From Micropterus salmoides (Eukaryota > Chordata > Actinopteri > Centrarchiformes > Centrarchidae): DNA of 64,000 nucleotides. The stretch lies in contig NW_024041150.1 in the NCBI RefSeq assembly GCF_014851395.1, positions 38,389,585-38,453,584 of the forward strand, given 5' to 3'. Positions 33,001-44,489 of this stretch are shown here, piece by piece. The number at the start of each line of letters is the position of its first letter. Position 1 is the first letter of the stretch. The notes below the pieces were generated by a model. That model worked only from the letters and a program-made list of their open reading frames with translations, did not search any database and was not told the DNA's origin. Made by a program: the position numbers and the translations under genes.

Positions 33001-36000
33001 CACCGTTGGAAAGTCATTGCTGGGATTAAACCTGAAACTGCAGGGCAGAATGACGTCCCCATTCACAAAGGCCAGGACCGGCTCTGGGGAACCAGGCGCA
33101 GAGGATTCTCCTAGGAAAACATAAAAATTACTATTGTGTAATAGTGGGGGCTGCTTCCAATATTCAGTCTACTCTCAGTGATATTAATGGGGTGGACACA
33201 ATATGAGGAACATCTCTCAGTATAACACAGAACAGTTCAACAGCACAACTAAGTGCAGCCTCCAAAGTGAATGACTAAACTGCAGGAAGGATATATTGCA
33301 GGGCTGTTGTTTCAAATTGGATAAGTTTTAGTCGTGTTAACCAGGCATCGACAGATATGTTTTTATCGGGGCCGATCCCAATTATCAGTAACCAATTAGA
33401 CCCCTTTGTGGAAACGACACATTTGCTGTAAAAGTTTTAATCTTGGTGTCAAAATTTTGAATAATACAAACTACAACACAAAACTGAAAATAACATTAAA
33501 GTTAATTGTCATGTTTAATCTTTAAAATAGTAATTTAAATGAATTAGAGATCCATCCCAGAGATGAACTTGTTAACTGTGATTGATAAATTCTCATAAAC
33601 TTTGTCTTTACCGGCTGCCATTTATTTTATATTGTTAGGATTTATATTTATTTTATTTATTAATACATTTATTGATACTATATTTGGTTCTGTTCTTTAT
33701 CTATACTCTTATTGGTTTTTCACTACTAAATAATTGCATTTTAAAAATATGTCATTTAAAAAAGAATACATTCAGAACAGCAATCAAATTTAATATTTTA
33801 TTATAACTAACTCTTTTCAGAGCAGCAACTAAAGTAAAGTTTACAGCAGCAAAGTCACTACATGTCCCGCCCCTCCTGCACTGTGATTGGACGACATTGA
33901 CGTACACTGCGTTTCGCCCCAAGTTGAACATTTTTCAACTCTCGGCGACCAGGGAAAAACACCCCTTGGCTCCCAGTACTTCTCTCTCAACACGCAGCTG
34001 AGTTTGAAATGAGTTGCTAAATTTCTGCTGGCAGTCATGAGGTGTAATGGATTAAAAATCTGTAACTGAGTAAAGTTGAAGTTGTTTCAAGAATGATAAA
34101 TGAAAAGTCTCACATTTGTTATATGTCAAGAATTGTGTTCAGAAATATTCAGCTGTTTTGAGACTGAGTCGGGGTTTCTTTTCATAATTGACATCCCCAG
34201 CCTTGGAAAAATTTGGTCACATGGAACATTTGTTGCTGGCAAAAGTATTTTTTTGGCCTCCAGGTGCGGATATAGCTACTACAGCACGTCGCTCCAATAA
34301 ATCAAAGGATTGTGTGTCCTTGGAACAAATCTGTCAAATGAGTTAGAGGCTGATGTGTGATTTGTTCCAAACACTGTGAATCAAGCGCAGAAGCGGCAGG
34401 TGTGCCACCTGTCGAAACAGGGGTGAAACGCATCAAAGCCTCGCTTCACTCTGGTCACGTGACATTGACGTTTTGAACCACGCTTTGAAGCAGTGTTTCG
34501 AAACGTCTGTGCTTCAGGATCTCGACACAGCGTCGACACGTCAGTATCGAGCGTCCCATCCCTAGTGTAACGTTAGTCTATATAAATATTTAGTGTCAAA
34601 AGTCAAAAACTCATATTTTCATATCATAATGATCTGGTAAAATATGTGTGTGGGTTTCATAACAAATTATAATAGGTAAGGTTGCACATGTTTCATCTTC
34701 ACCCCCTTTGAATTCAGATGATATAATGTAAGAGTTTTTAAGGGCAGGAAACATGTGGGTATCATGGACTAACATTAAGTTACACTTGCATGCAGCACGT
34801 TAAGCTAACCACAACACTGTTACACGCTGAAATGTCACGGTTCTACACATGTTAACAAATAATGTAGATAAATAATGAAGACATGTCAAACAAAGACACA
34901 GATACTTACAAGACCAAAGTAAATGTCTTTTCGCTTCCAGTGTTTGCAGTAAACTCTCGCCCGTTGCTCGCTGAAAGGCCAAAATCGTAAAGTATCCCTC
35001 GTTTAAAAATGGCCAATTTAAAGACCTGGCAACTCGGATGTCTACTAACTTTCAAGTCTCGCCAGTAGTCATGTCTCAGTAGGTCTACAGCTGCCATCTA
35101 GCGGTTGAAAATAGTAATTGCATTTTGTTGTAAATTAAAATGAAAGTTAAAGGTCCAGTGTGTAATATTTCTGAGGCTCTATTGACAGAAATGCAATATA
35201 AGACCCATAACTATGTTTTCAGTGGTGTATAAAGATCTTACATAATGAACCATTATGTTTTTATTATTCTTAGTATGCAACATTTTTATCAACATAACCG
35301 CGGGCACCCCCTGCTGTGGAGGTCGCTGTATTTTGTCATCATGTTTCTACCGTAGCCGTCAACGAACAAACAGCACCACAGAGCACGTTTCATCATCACG
35401 GCGTTCTTCTTCTGCTTGTGTAATTCCGGTAGTGTAGACGCCTGTCATATTCGGACATTCGGACAACTGAAGGAGCACACGTGTTATTTAGCATGAGAGC
35501 CGACAGCCAAACAGAGTCAGGACAGACAGCTGACGGCAGAAATCACGGATTTTGTGGATTTTCCAGATGGAAGACTATAACGTTAATGTGGGACAGATGT
35601 TTTCAAAGCAGAGCTGAAGTTGTCTGTTAAAGTCAAGGGCAACTGGACTTGGTTGAAGATACTGGAAGACGTTTCGTCCCTCATCCAAAGGACTTCTTCA
35701 GTTCTGACTGACTGGCAGGGAAACTCAGCTATTTGGTCGTTTGCCAGGGTCATCGATACTGCTGTTTTGTTAGTGTTCCTGGTTGCTGTAACGACAGTCG
35801 TTAGGACTACCGGTGGCCAAGACTGAACGACCATCGTTGGTATCTTCACCTGAGGCCAATAGGTTACGTTTGTTGAGTTTCCTGGGAAAAAAGAGCCATG
35901 TTTCCCCTGTCAGTGGTGTGAAATATTGATTAATTTCATGGCGCCTACTTATTCTCCAGCCTGTTCTGGCTTTGCCAGTTACATTAGCGAGACAATCAGC

Positions 36001-39000
36001 TGACCAGTAACATTAATTGGCAATAAAACGGTAACATTAGCTTAGAGCATGGAAGCATCAGCCAGCTAAACCTTTAGTGCCCTGGTAGAAAAACATTTGT
36101 TGTTTGTTGGATTGGTTTATTCTCCAGCACTGTGCTTTGGCTTGTGGTGTCATGTTAGTTGGATTCATTTCATGTAGTTACTCTCTCTCTCTCTCCAGCG
36201 CTCTGTTTTTGGCTTTGCATGTTACATTCTTGAGAATCAGCTGATCACTAATTGGCAATAAAACAGCAGCTTCCAGCATCGAAGCTCAGATCAGCAGCTA
36301 AACTTTAACTGCGCTGGTAGAAAAAAAATGTATTTGGATTGTAATTTCATGTAGTTCTTCTCCAGCCTGTTTTGGCTTTGTTACGTTGACAGAAATGCGC
36401 CGTTTGCCTTCCTGAGACAAACAGCTGATGAATATTATTGGTAATGAAACTGTAACAGCAGGGAAGCTCAGATCAGCAGCTAAACTTCACATTTTACTGC
36501 CCTGGTGGAAAACATGTATTTCTTTTTACTGCTAATGGTGAAATATAACAAGACTGTGTGCTTATCAAGTGACCAATAATAAATTTGCATTAACAAAACA
36601 TTATTGGATATTGCTTCCCACTGTGCACACAAATACGCGTAATTTTTACTTTCACATGCTAGATGCCCATTAAAAATATTGCACCATTATATATTACAGT
36701 ACGACTTTGTGTTTCTGTTGTATTTCAAAAAATAAAAGACATGCTGGTAATCCAACGAAGGTTAAAGGACTTATTTAGTTCTGACTGACTGGTAGGAAAA
36801 CTCAGCTATTTAACATCATACGATACTGCTGGTTCGTTAGTGTTCCTAGTTGCTGTAACGACAGTCGTTAGGACTAGTCGTTTAACTATGACCTGGATGA
36901 CTGAGAATCTTCATAGACATCATACATTTTGGTAATATTTGCAGATTGCTTATCTAATTTAGCAAAGTGAGAGGAGCCTTGATCCTCAACTGACTATGCC
37001 TTTGTAAACTTCATGTAGGCTATTATGTGGTTTATAACAGTGAGGTTTACATTGTCCTGTTATCTGTCAGTGGTCATACTTGATGCACTAGATGTGATAG
37101 TGTTTGAGAATTTACTTTGGTGTGTTAGTCCAGATAAGCCAACACTCCAGAGATGTAAAATAATGTATTACAGGAGTATGAGACATCATGTAGCACTTCC
37201 TTCATGTGGCTGTTGTTTATTAATGGAAAAGTAACAATAATATTCTAACAAACATATGGGTTTTACATAATTTATAGAATTTCTTAATATATCTAAAAGA
37301 AACCTATTTTCTTGACTGGAAATCTCTTTTATCTCATAGATGACATCTTTGTCCTGTCTCAGGCACCGTAGCTTTACTGTTCGCTTGGGTAGTGGAGGGG
37401 GGCTGCAATTCGACCCTCACCACTAGATGTCAGTAGAACTTACACACTGAACCTTTAATGCAGTGAACATTACAGCAAAAATAATTTAATTTAAATATTT
37501 AAAATGTTTACTTGCATTTGATGAAATGATGTCATGTACCTCAACAGCTGCATGGGTGAAAACTGGGCTAAAAGCAGACTACACGTAGCCTGTCCAAATA
37601 AGAGCTAAATCTTGGCTAAAGATAGACCATGTCAATTTAATGACACTTAATATCTTGTAGATATTACTGACGTTGCAAAAATAATGGGATATCAAAAATC
37701 TCACGTAGCCTACTGCGATGGAAAAAAACACTATTAATAATTTTTGACCATTTTGACTAAAAGTGGGCTACAAATAGCCGGTCTGTCTACCAGCTAAATC
37801 GTGGCGACGCACAGGCTGCGCGTAAAACATGCGAAAGAAATCAAACAATAAACCTTGTAATCACTGTAGACCTTGCTTACATGATGGAATATCATACACA
37901 TTGCAAGTTATTTTGGTGACACTGATGTCATGTGTGGTGTCCAATATATGTGCATTTGACTCATAACAGTTTAAAATAGCACTGTAGCAGCAGGACAGAG
38001 GGTCAGTGCCCTCCTACGGGGAGAGCAGTGATTGGTGGTTATGTAGGGACTGAACCCTTCTATAGAATTTGACCTCTAACCCCTTGTTTTGTTACCTCAG
38101 AATAGTACTGTACCCTTCTATGGGTTTGAGCTTTATTTTGCAGACTTACACCCTTCTCTCGTACCTAACAGATACCTACACATATCCTATATAAGCTTTG
38201 TTTGATGTACAGAGAGACAGAGTGGTCATCGGGCTGGGTCACTCTCCAAGCTGCTGCAAAGCTTGTAATTGATGCTGAATTCCTTGATGTAATAAACTTT
38301 TATGATCAAGAACAGTGTCAAGCGGGTTTCTTCTCAACACATCATCGCAGCATTATTGTTTGGACACCACACATGTAACCACATGTAAAGTTATTGTGCC
38401 TAGAAGTGGGTTACTCATAGACTTACGTACAGTAATGGGCGTAGTTGTGTAAACTTCGGTCCGCGTGTATTTGCGGGGCTCTGCTGAGACGGGAGGGGCT
38501 GCAGCGTGGTGGCTTGCTTGTTCTATTGGCTACTTCCGCACAGTGTTGATGTGAGGCTATTACTCGTGACTTGTAACCAATCAGTTGGTACTGTGGGCAG
38601 GACATTGCTCCAGCACAGAGTGGTGAGTACAGACTGAGAGAGGCGGCTGCATCAGAGCCAAAGGAGCGCATTTTTACATTAATTGATAATTTCGGCTATC
38701 TGTGTTTGAAATGACCGATGCAGATTATTGGAAAAATGCTAAATACCGGCGCTGATAATTGGGCAGGCTGATTATTGTTCGACCCCCGAGTGTTAACTGG
38801 TAACTGCCAACAATAATGAGGCAATGACAAATTAAGCAATTTAATAAAAGTAATCGTGCCATGTATGAAAGCAGGAGATGCGTATGTATGGAAATAATCT
38901 GGAAAATAAAGACCTGTCTACTCGTTTCAGGTGGACGTATCTCCGGTAACTCAGAGCGACCAGAGCTTCATGATGATGAACATAAATCCTGTCAGAGCTC

Positions 39001-41933
39001 TGAGGAAATGCAGATTGAAAACAAACAATCCAAAGTGCCCAAAACTGACATAAAGGCCTACATAAAGTTTTAATCCTGTTGCCTTAATTGTGGATTTTTT
39101 CTTATAAAAAATTCTTTATTCTTTGCCCATTGTTTCTAATGCAGATAATTTTTCTACTCTGTATTACAGTATTTACTGCTATTAAAAATAAATGCAGTGA
39201 AAAACAGTGTTTCTGATGCAGCACTTTTAGTATATACAATAAGAAGCTACTCTTATCTTAATGGACAACATTATCAGAGCTAATGATAATACTAGTACAT
39301 TTTTGCACGTCAATTTAATCGTGCCACTGTCAGCTTTAATCATATAAAACGTAATTTTCCAACAACAAAAATATGGCTTGTGAAAATGCTGCGTGGCTGG
39401 TAACTTTGGAAAACCACTAGCCACATTGGCTAGTGAGCAAAAAAGTTAATGTCAAGCCCTCTGGTCTTTGAGGCTGCAGTGTTTTCTGTTCGGCACGAGT
39501 AAAGTGGATTAATTTCTAATATGCGCTACTGAACAGGTTTCCCGTCACTTTAAGTGACTTTAAGTTAACTAAAGTGTGGGGTGCGGTGATTGAAAGTAAT
39601 TGTAACGTAACAAATAATGTGACTTTTAATATCCAGTAATAAGCAAAGTAATACTTTTTAAATGAGTAATAAGTAAAAAGCAACTCATTGCACAACTCAA
39701 ATGTTGTTCAACATATAAACTCTACCTCATTTGAGGTTGTCACAGGTAATAAATGCTCTGAAATGCTCTTGAAAGATAAACTGCTTGATTTATGAGACAG
39801 TTAAAGCACACACACACACACACACATACATATCTCACATCTTGTTATGGCTGATGTTTTTCCATTCAAAAATTTCCACCTGAAAAAACTTGAATTGAAT
39901 CTCATGACGTCTCTGCTGCGCCTTAGCTATGTTGTACTTTCCCAGCTCTGAATTTGACTGACAGGAGTGATAAAGTTTAGTTAACTGTTTGCACGCTATG
40001 ATTCATTCTCCCTCCATGCTGCACGTGTGTACTGTGATAATAACAAAAGGAGCACCCGCAGTGATTCTGCAATATCTTGGGTCATAAATGGGAGGCACCA
40101 CATGATGGCGTGCACACTCCTGATAATGCCCATCACCGCCCTTCTTTCCTGAATTGATGGAAGAATCTTGATTAACTGGAACCCCAAAATAAAGACTTGT
40201 TCAACATTTGGCCGACTGCCTTTCTTTCTCCTTTCAAACAGTGGATGGGGCAAAACTTAAACTTAATCTCCTGAAATCCTGCCGCTGACACACAAACACA
40301 CTCTGGTATGATCAGGTGTGGTGGTGAACACTGTGAGGCAGCAAGACTGAACATCTATATAGCTGGTAGCTATCCAGGTAGCTGCCATGATGCAATCTGG
40401 AAAAACTGGTTCTGGAAATACCTTTCAGAGAACTGGATGTCTACAACTGTGATCCCGATAGTAGCGAACACATGAGAGGCACAAAGTGTGCTAGGTGCAG
40501 CAGAGACAACTGGCTGGGTCAGGTTAAGGCGAGGGGAAACACAATATCAGGGAAACAGACATGACACCAGCAGGCAGAATAGATGAGTAGAAATAATGGT
40601 ATTAGTAAGTCGAGTCTCAAGTCCTAATAACTATATAACCACTATAAATATATTCAACATTTTTGTTTCAATGCTGTTTAAATGTGTTTTTAACATTATA
40701 ATATTCAATCCTTGCACTATAAAATGCTTATATAGATATTTGATATTAAAGCTGTGTGGCTTCGCAAAACCTGTCTGACACAAAGGATTTTATCTGGAAA
40801 AGAAACGTTTTCGATTTGTTTTTGCTTTCAGGTATCAGTGTACAGCACTGGCATAGTAGAAATACAAATACACAGATTTCAACAGCCTACATGCTGTATA
40901 GTGTCCCAGGAGATCGGCAACAATGACATTTAAATTAACACACACAGCCTCACAGAAATACAACTATAAACATGAGTATGAAAAACATAACATAAACAGA
41001 ACAAAATCTACATGCATCAGTTTGTGTTAGTCAACAAACTGTGATTTTTATTCTCTAAACATTATCAAGTAACACAAACCTTTTTCATCTTCAGTTCTTA
41101 TCAAGATTGAAGCTGTAACTTTTTATGGACAATATTTGGCACAAATCTTGATACAAAGGACAGTAGAGAACATAATGGATATAATGAATGTAGTTCAGCC
41201 TCATTAAAATGACAATATGCACAGTTAGAGTAGCAGCAGCAGCATTGTTAGCATTTGCATGTTACTCTACAGTTCATTCAGTCAGTTTATGAAGATGCAC
41301 CCCCCCCCCCCCCCCACACACACACACACACACACTATTTATTTCATAAACGTATTCATTTTATATCTCCTGTATAAATATAACAACATAACATAACATA
41401 CAGCTGTCAGATAAGTGAAGTGGAGTAATAGTATAAAGTAGCACAGACTTGAAATACTCGAGTTGCCTACAAGCATCAACATTGTACTTAACTACCTGAG
41501 TGAAAGTAGGCTACTTTCCACCACTGTAAATGTAAAACAATGCATTCCTGAAGCAGGTGCACATATTTTTAATCAGATTGATCGTATCTCAGCTACATGA
41601 TATCAGTAAAAATGTGCTGCTCAAATATCAAAGAGTGACGAACACTCAGTGGTTTGACGCAACACTCATTTTGATAAATCACCACTTCACAGATAAGCCC
41701 AACTTTTTGAATTGTTTTTAAACAGATAAAACTCATTTAACCCAAATAACTTCAGCGATACATTCATATGTGGCCTGTTGTGGACAAACCCTTCTTAGTA
41801 GCCTAAATAGTGCGTTTTAAAAGACAGTTACGTATAAAAAAAAACAAACAATACTATATAATTTATTATAAGTTACAAGCTTACCTGCGCAACAAGTCAG
41901 CAGAAAAAACAGGAAAAGACGATAATGCATCAT
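29445..41933 (-). CDS. BTN-like receptor A (signal, IgV, split IgC, TM, coiled-coil tail)
   Basis: Exons: 41933-41885 (signal MMHYRLFLFFLLTCCAG), 33110-32760 (IgV), 31712-31511 plus 30983-30919 (IgC in two exons), 30622-30503 (membrane) and 30094-29445 (cytoplasmic, stop TAA). Phases are 1,1,2,1,1; total 479 codons including stop. The V domain has VILPCSF...TYRCM. The C domain has IRC...VTCIVHQ. The membrane segment is AIAVGEAILLLSATLCGLAV. The 215-residue tail begins with a heptad-rich helix (IERLTRELDDLKSKLHEREE), is then Ser/Pro/Asn-rich, and ends near ESEPLIS. There is no B30.2 domain. It is probably a T-cell or innate-cell co-signalling receptor at the plasma membrane, inferred from the BTN/B7 fold. 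Intron 1 is enlarged by transposons. Confidence 0.88.
30503..30622 (-). CDS. Gene A transmembrane exon
   Basis: A 120-base exon, phase 1 to phase 1: DDYVRSCSLMT, hydrophobic AIAVGEAILLLSATLCGLAV, then MLWKRCGRSG. One Glu lies within the membrane segment. Confidence 0.88.
30919..31712 (-). CDS. Gene A IgC domain, split over two exons (31712-31511, 30983-30919)
   Basis: The first part runs from VSEQKPSVSS to LQHPTN and breaks inside the Arg codon before the second Cys strand. The second supplies RVTCIVHQPEINQTRDTQ and IPG. The donor is AACAG/GTTTAAA and the acceptor TCACAG/G. Compared with gene B it lacks two codons (Glu-Ala) right after the first cysteine, giving IRCDCWLPE instead of LQCEADCWLPE. 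The frame is intact. Confidence 0.9.
32760..33110 (-). CDS. Gene A IgV exon
   Basis: The 351-base exon is phase 1 to phase 1. Key segments are NGDVILPCSFRF, PTVEWSKKGL, FLYRDGCETYEM, YRTSLIMKELKNGNISLRI and SDAGTYRCMRLW. An additional cysteine (RDGCETY) sits on the face normally used for ligand contact. It differs from the gene B exon at only 4 of 351 bases (W/R, D/N, N/S and one silent). Confidence 0.95.
34380..34566. mobile_element. hAT-like fragment inside the 5.4 kb insertion
   Basis: Ends with CAGTATCGAGCGTCCCATCC, CTAG, i.e. reverse-complement CTAGGGATGGGACGC, a frequent fish hAT terminus. The interior GAAGCAGTGTTTCGAAAC resembles the element at 9764-10111. The left boundary is not resolved. 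Confidence 0.5.
35151..37454. mobile_element. 2.3 kb TTAA-flanked non-autonomous DNA element
   Basis: TTAA at 35147-35150 and 37455-37458 bounds inverted ends AGGTCCAGTGTGTAA and (reverse complement of the right end) AGGTTCAGTGTGTAA. TTAA target duplication is the mark of piggyBac and Kolobok superfamilies. The interior has three degenerate tandem units of about 160-200 bases (35940-36520), each with TTGGC(A/T)AT-AAAC, CAGCTAAAC and CTGGTAGAAAA, but no transposase. Confidence 0.8.
37931..38373 (+). mobile_element. Solo LTR (retrovirus-like or other LTR element)
   Basis: A 443-base unit begins TGTGTGGTGTCCAA and ends TTTGGACACCACACA, perfect inverted ends of the TG...CA type. It contains a TATA-like CTATATAAGC at about 38189 and a polyadenylation signal AATAAA at about 38290, the order expected within an LTR. 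No clear target duplication remains and no internal viral genes are nearby. Confidence 0.65.
38845..39725. other. Sequence present only in unit A; contains an orphan exon-like stretch
   Basis: Units A and B align up to TTAAGCAA at about 38838 and resume at GAGGTTGTCACAGG (39733). The additional 880 bases in A include a plus-strand stretch (38930-39072) with a TCAG acceptor and an open frame to TAA (GGRISGNSERPELHDDEH... ending IKAYIKF). Its origin is unknown: insertion in A or deletion in B. Confidence 0.45.
41296..41335. repeat. Poly-C / (CA)n run
   Basis: About 20 consecutive C followed by (AC)n, in intron 1 of gene A. The matching place in unit B (about 53785) has only CCTGCCCTGCCCCC. Confidence 0.9.
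41885..41933 (-). CDS. Gene A signal-peptide exon
   Basis: Reads MMHYRLFLFFLLTCCAG to a GTAAG donor, phase 1. Two adjacent ATGs (41933 and 41930) could start it. The matching gene B exon has only the second, so 41930 may be the true start. Confidence 0.85.
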
Positions 41934-43734
41934 CAAAACGTAAACGGTGATACTGTTCTTTCTCCTGGAAACAAGCATGAAAGATCTTGGGAAAAATAAC
42001 GTCGTATCTACAAACACGAGCGTCTCTTTCAGCTCGCGTCAGCAGGCTGCACGGCAGCAGGTATTCACAAAGTTTAGACTCCAAAGGCTTGAGCGTCACC
42101 GTCACTGGATGGTGCGTTCAAGATAACAAGTACAGTAAACAATACGTTTGAGAAGCTGTTGCTAAACATAAACAGTGAAATGTAATATATATATATTTTT
42201 AACACAATATCCATCCATCGTCAACCGCTTATCCTGCGTAGGACAGGGCCGTGGGGGGCTAATAATAAAATATATTGTCTCTCTGAATACAGATGTCAGT
42301 GTGCTGCTTTTATGGAAACAGAAACTTTAACACAGTTAGTAAAATAAACACAAGGATGATCATTCAGAGAGAGATTCTGCTGAGTGTTGATTTTTGAACT
42401 TTTTCTTTGAACTGCCAAACAAACCTCAGAAGAGCTGCCCTCCCAAATTCATGGACACGCATTGTCATGGCGATCAACACAACAAAACACAACGGAATCC
42501 ACAGTCTGCTGGCAGAGGGCACGTTAGCTTCAACAAGGTTGTATGTTTTTTGCAGTAGCCTACTGTAGAAGCTGTGGCAACATGTCAATATTTAAAGATG
42601 TGCTGAAGCAAAATCTACTTTTATAAGCTAAAGTCTAGTTTAGTTTATGTATGGGTAGGATTACCACAAGTTACTTCAACAGCAGCCTAACGAATAGTTA
42701 CTAGCCTATCAGTATGGACAAATAAACACTTCAGTTATGTTAATGTAATGTTAACTAATGAATAATTAGATACATGCAAAACATCGCCATCATTTCTGGT
42801 GTCATGAGCTAAGTTAATGTCAGAAAACTCGTCAGGAAAGTGTATCCTAATGTCCTGACTAATGATTTGATGAATGAATGATTTAATGCCACATTAAAAA
42901 GGGGGCAGTCCAACAGATGAAGCAATATCCGCTTTATGCCATAGACTGTGTAAAAGAAAGTTCATGCACTTTGGACAGCTGTTGTGAGCTACTCATGATG
43001 TGACACAGCAAAAAGTAGAAAGAGCAATGCAACAGTTTCTTCAGATTTCTTTAGAGCGTCTTCTGAACAAAACCTTTTATTTCCTTTAACTTTCCTAAAT
43101 TGATGATTAATGATTTATTTTCATGTTAGATCAAGTCAAGATGTGTATATTGTCTTATTCACAGTAGATCAATACATACTCTGAAACTGGGCAACTTCTA
43201 AAATCTGAATTATTAAAATTGTCTTTCTTTCTACGTCTTACAATATCTGTTATGACCCTTCTCTCAGAAATAGTTCACACATGACCCTGTGTCTTTCTGA
43301 GATTTTGTTGATTCTATTCGTAATAAATGGCCAGTGGTAAAAGAAATATAAAGATCCTTAACTTAAGTAAATGTACTAATACGAATATTACATGTCATAG
43401 CCATGCAAAGTAAACTATAAATATATTTAACCCTAACCGTAAAGCCATGTCTGCCAATGAGTGTCTAATAATATCGTACACAAAGCAGACAGTGGCGCAC
43501 AATCTGACATCAAACACAGCAGACAGTGGCGCACGCACTTTTACGTCGTAAGTCAAAAACTCTGGTTGTACTGTCTACACGACAATACTGCAACCAGCAT
43601 TTCTTAAAATCTTCACCCTGGCAGGGGTTTTCAAAAATGTTTGGTTTCAGTGACCTGATACTACGTTTCCATGTGTATAGTACAAATAGCCAAACCAAAC
43701 GCATAGAATAAGTCACGTTTTTTAAGACAGGGCC

Positions 43735-44110
43735 TTAATTCTTGGTGGCATATTTTCAACAAGGTGTTGGACACATTCCTAAGAGATTTTGGTCCGTATT
43801 GACATGATAGCATCATGTACTTGCTGCAGATTTGTCAGCTGCACATTCATGGTCAATTCAAAGGTGCTCTATTGAATTGAGATCTGGTGACTGTGGAGGC
43901 CACTGGAGTACATTGAAGTCATTATCATGTTCAAGAAACCAGTTTGAGATGATTTGAGCTTTGTGACATGGTGCATTATCCTGTTGGAAGTAGCCATCAG
44001 AAGATGGTACACTGTGGGTCATAAAGGGATGGACAACCACAATACACCTCCACCACCAGCCTGAACCGTTGATCCAAGGCAGGATGGATCCAGACTTTCA
44101 TGTTAAATTC
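43735..44110 (-). pseudogene. Tc1/mariner transposase C-terminal fragment
   Basis: The minus-strand frame 44040-43858 reads ...DGYFQQDNAPCHKAQII and WPPQSPDLNSIEHL, the second and third catalytic blocks of Tc1-family DDE transposases. Only the C-terminal part survives, truncated at both sides. It is absent from unit B. Confidence 0.85.
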
Positions 44111-44489
44111 TGACCCGACCATCTGAATGGCTTTTTTTTAAGGAACTCTTAAGGGTTAAAGTATTATGGGACAAATTTACTTAAGTACATTTATTCAAGT
44201 ACTGTACTTAAGTACAAATTTGAGGTACTTGTACTTAACTTGAGTATTTCCATCTAATGTAACTTTATATTTCTACTCCATTACATCTCAGAGGCAATTT
44301 TTATACCCTTCCTGTCCCATGAAAACCATGTATCTCCAGATGTGGTGATTTTGAATGTTTGTAATAACTAAAGGAGAAAATGTTCCTTCATAGATTTGGA
44401 AAATCCTCTTCCTTCTTAAGCTAAATGAACTGTTTAACTCCTCCTTGGATCAGCTGGAAAATGCACCGGCACAAACCTGAAAGCAGAAC

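Larger units (their letters stand above)
33342..38789. mobile_element. 5.4 kb hAT-type insertion in intron 1 of gene A
   Basis: Unit B shows the empty site at about 51951 (GTCATGTTAACTGGC). In unit A the element is flanked by GTGTTAAC at 33334-33341 and 38790-38797. It begins CAGGCATCGACAGATAT and ends ATTGTTCGACCCCCGA. The reverse complement of the end (TCGGGGGTCGAACAATAA) matches the start with a few mismatches. An 8 bp duplication and these ends indicate a hAT relative. No transposase frame remains. It hosts several later insertions. Confidence 0.8.

Noticed and set aside
29445..33110. Frameshift or pseudogene status of BTN-like gene A
   Set aside because: The different length of the C exon is a clean two-codon loss, all junction phases fit and no stop interrupts the 478 residues.
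35620..35826. Open frame with NWTWLKILEDVSSLIQRTS
   Set aside because: The same block recurs at 45415 and 52938 in either orientation, so it is an interspersed repeat, not a gene.
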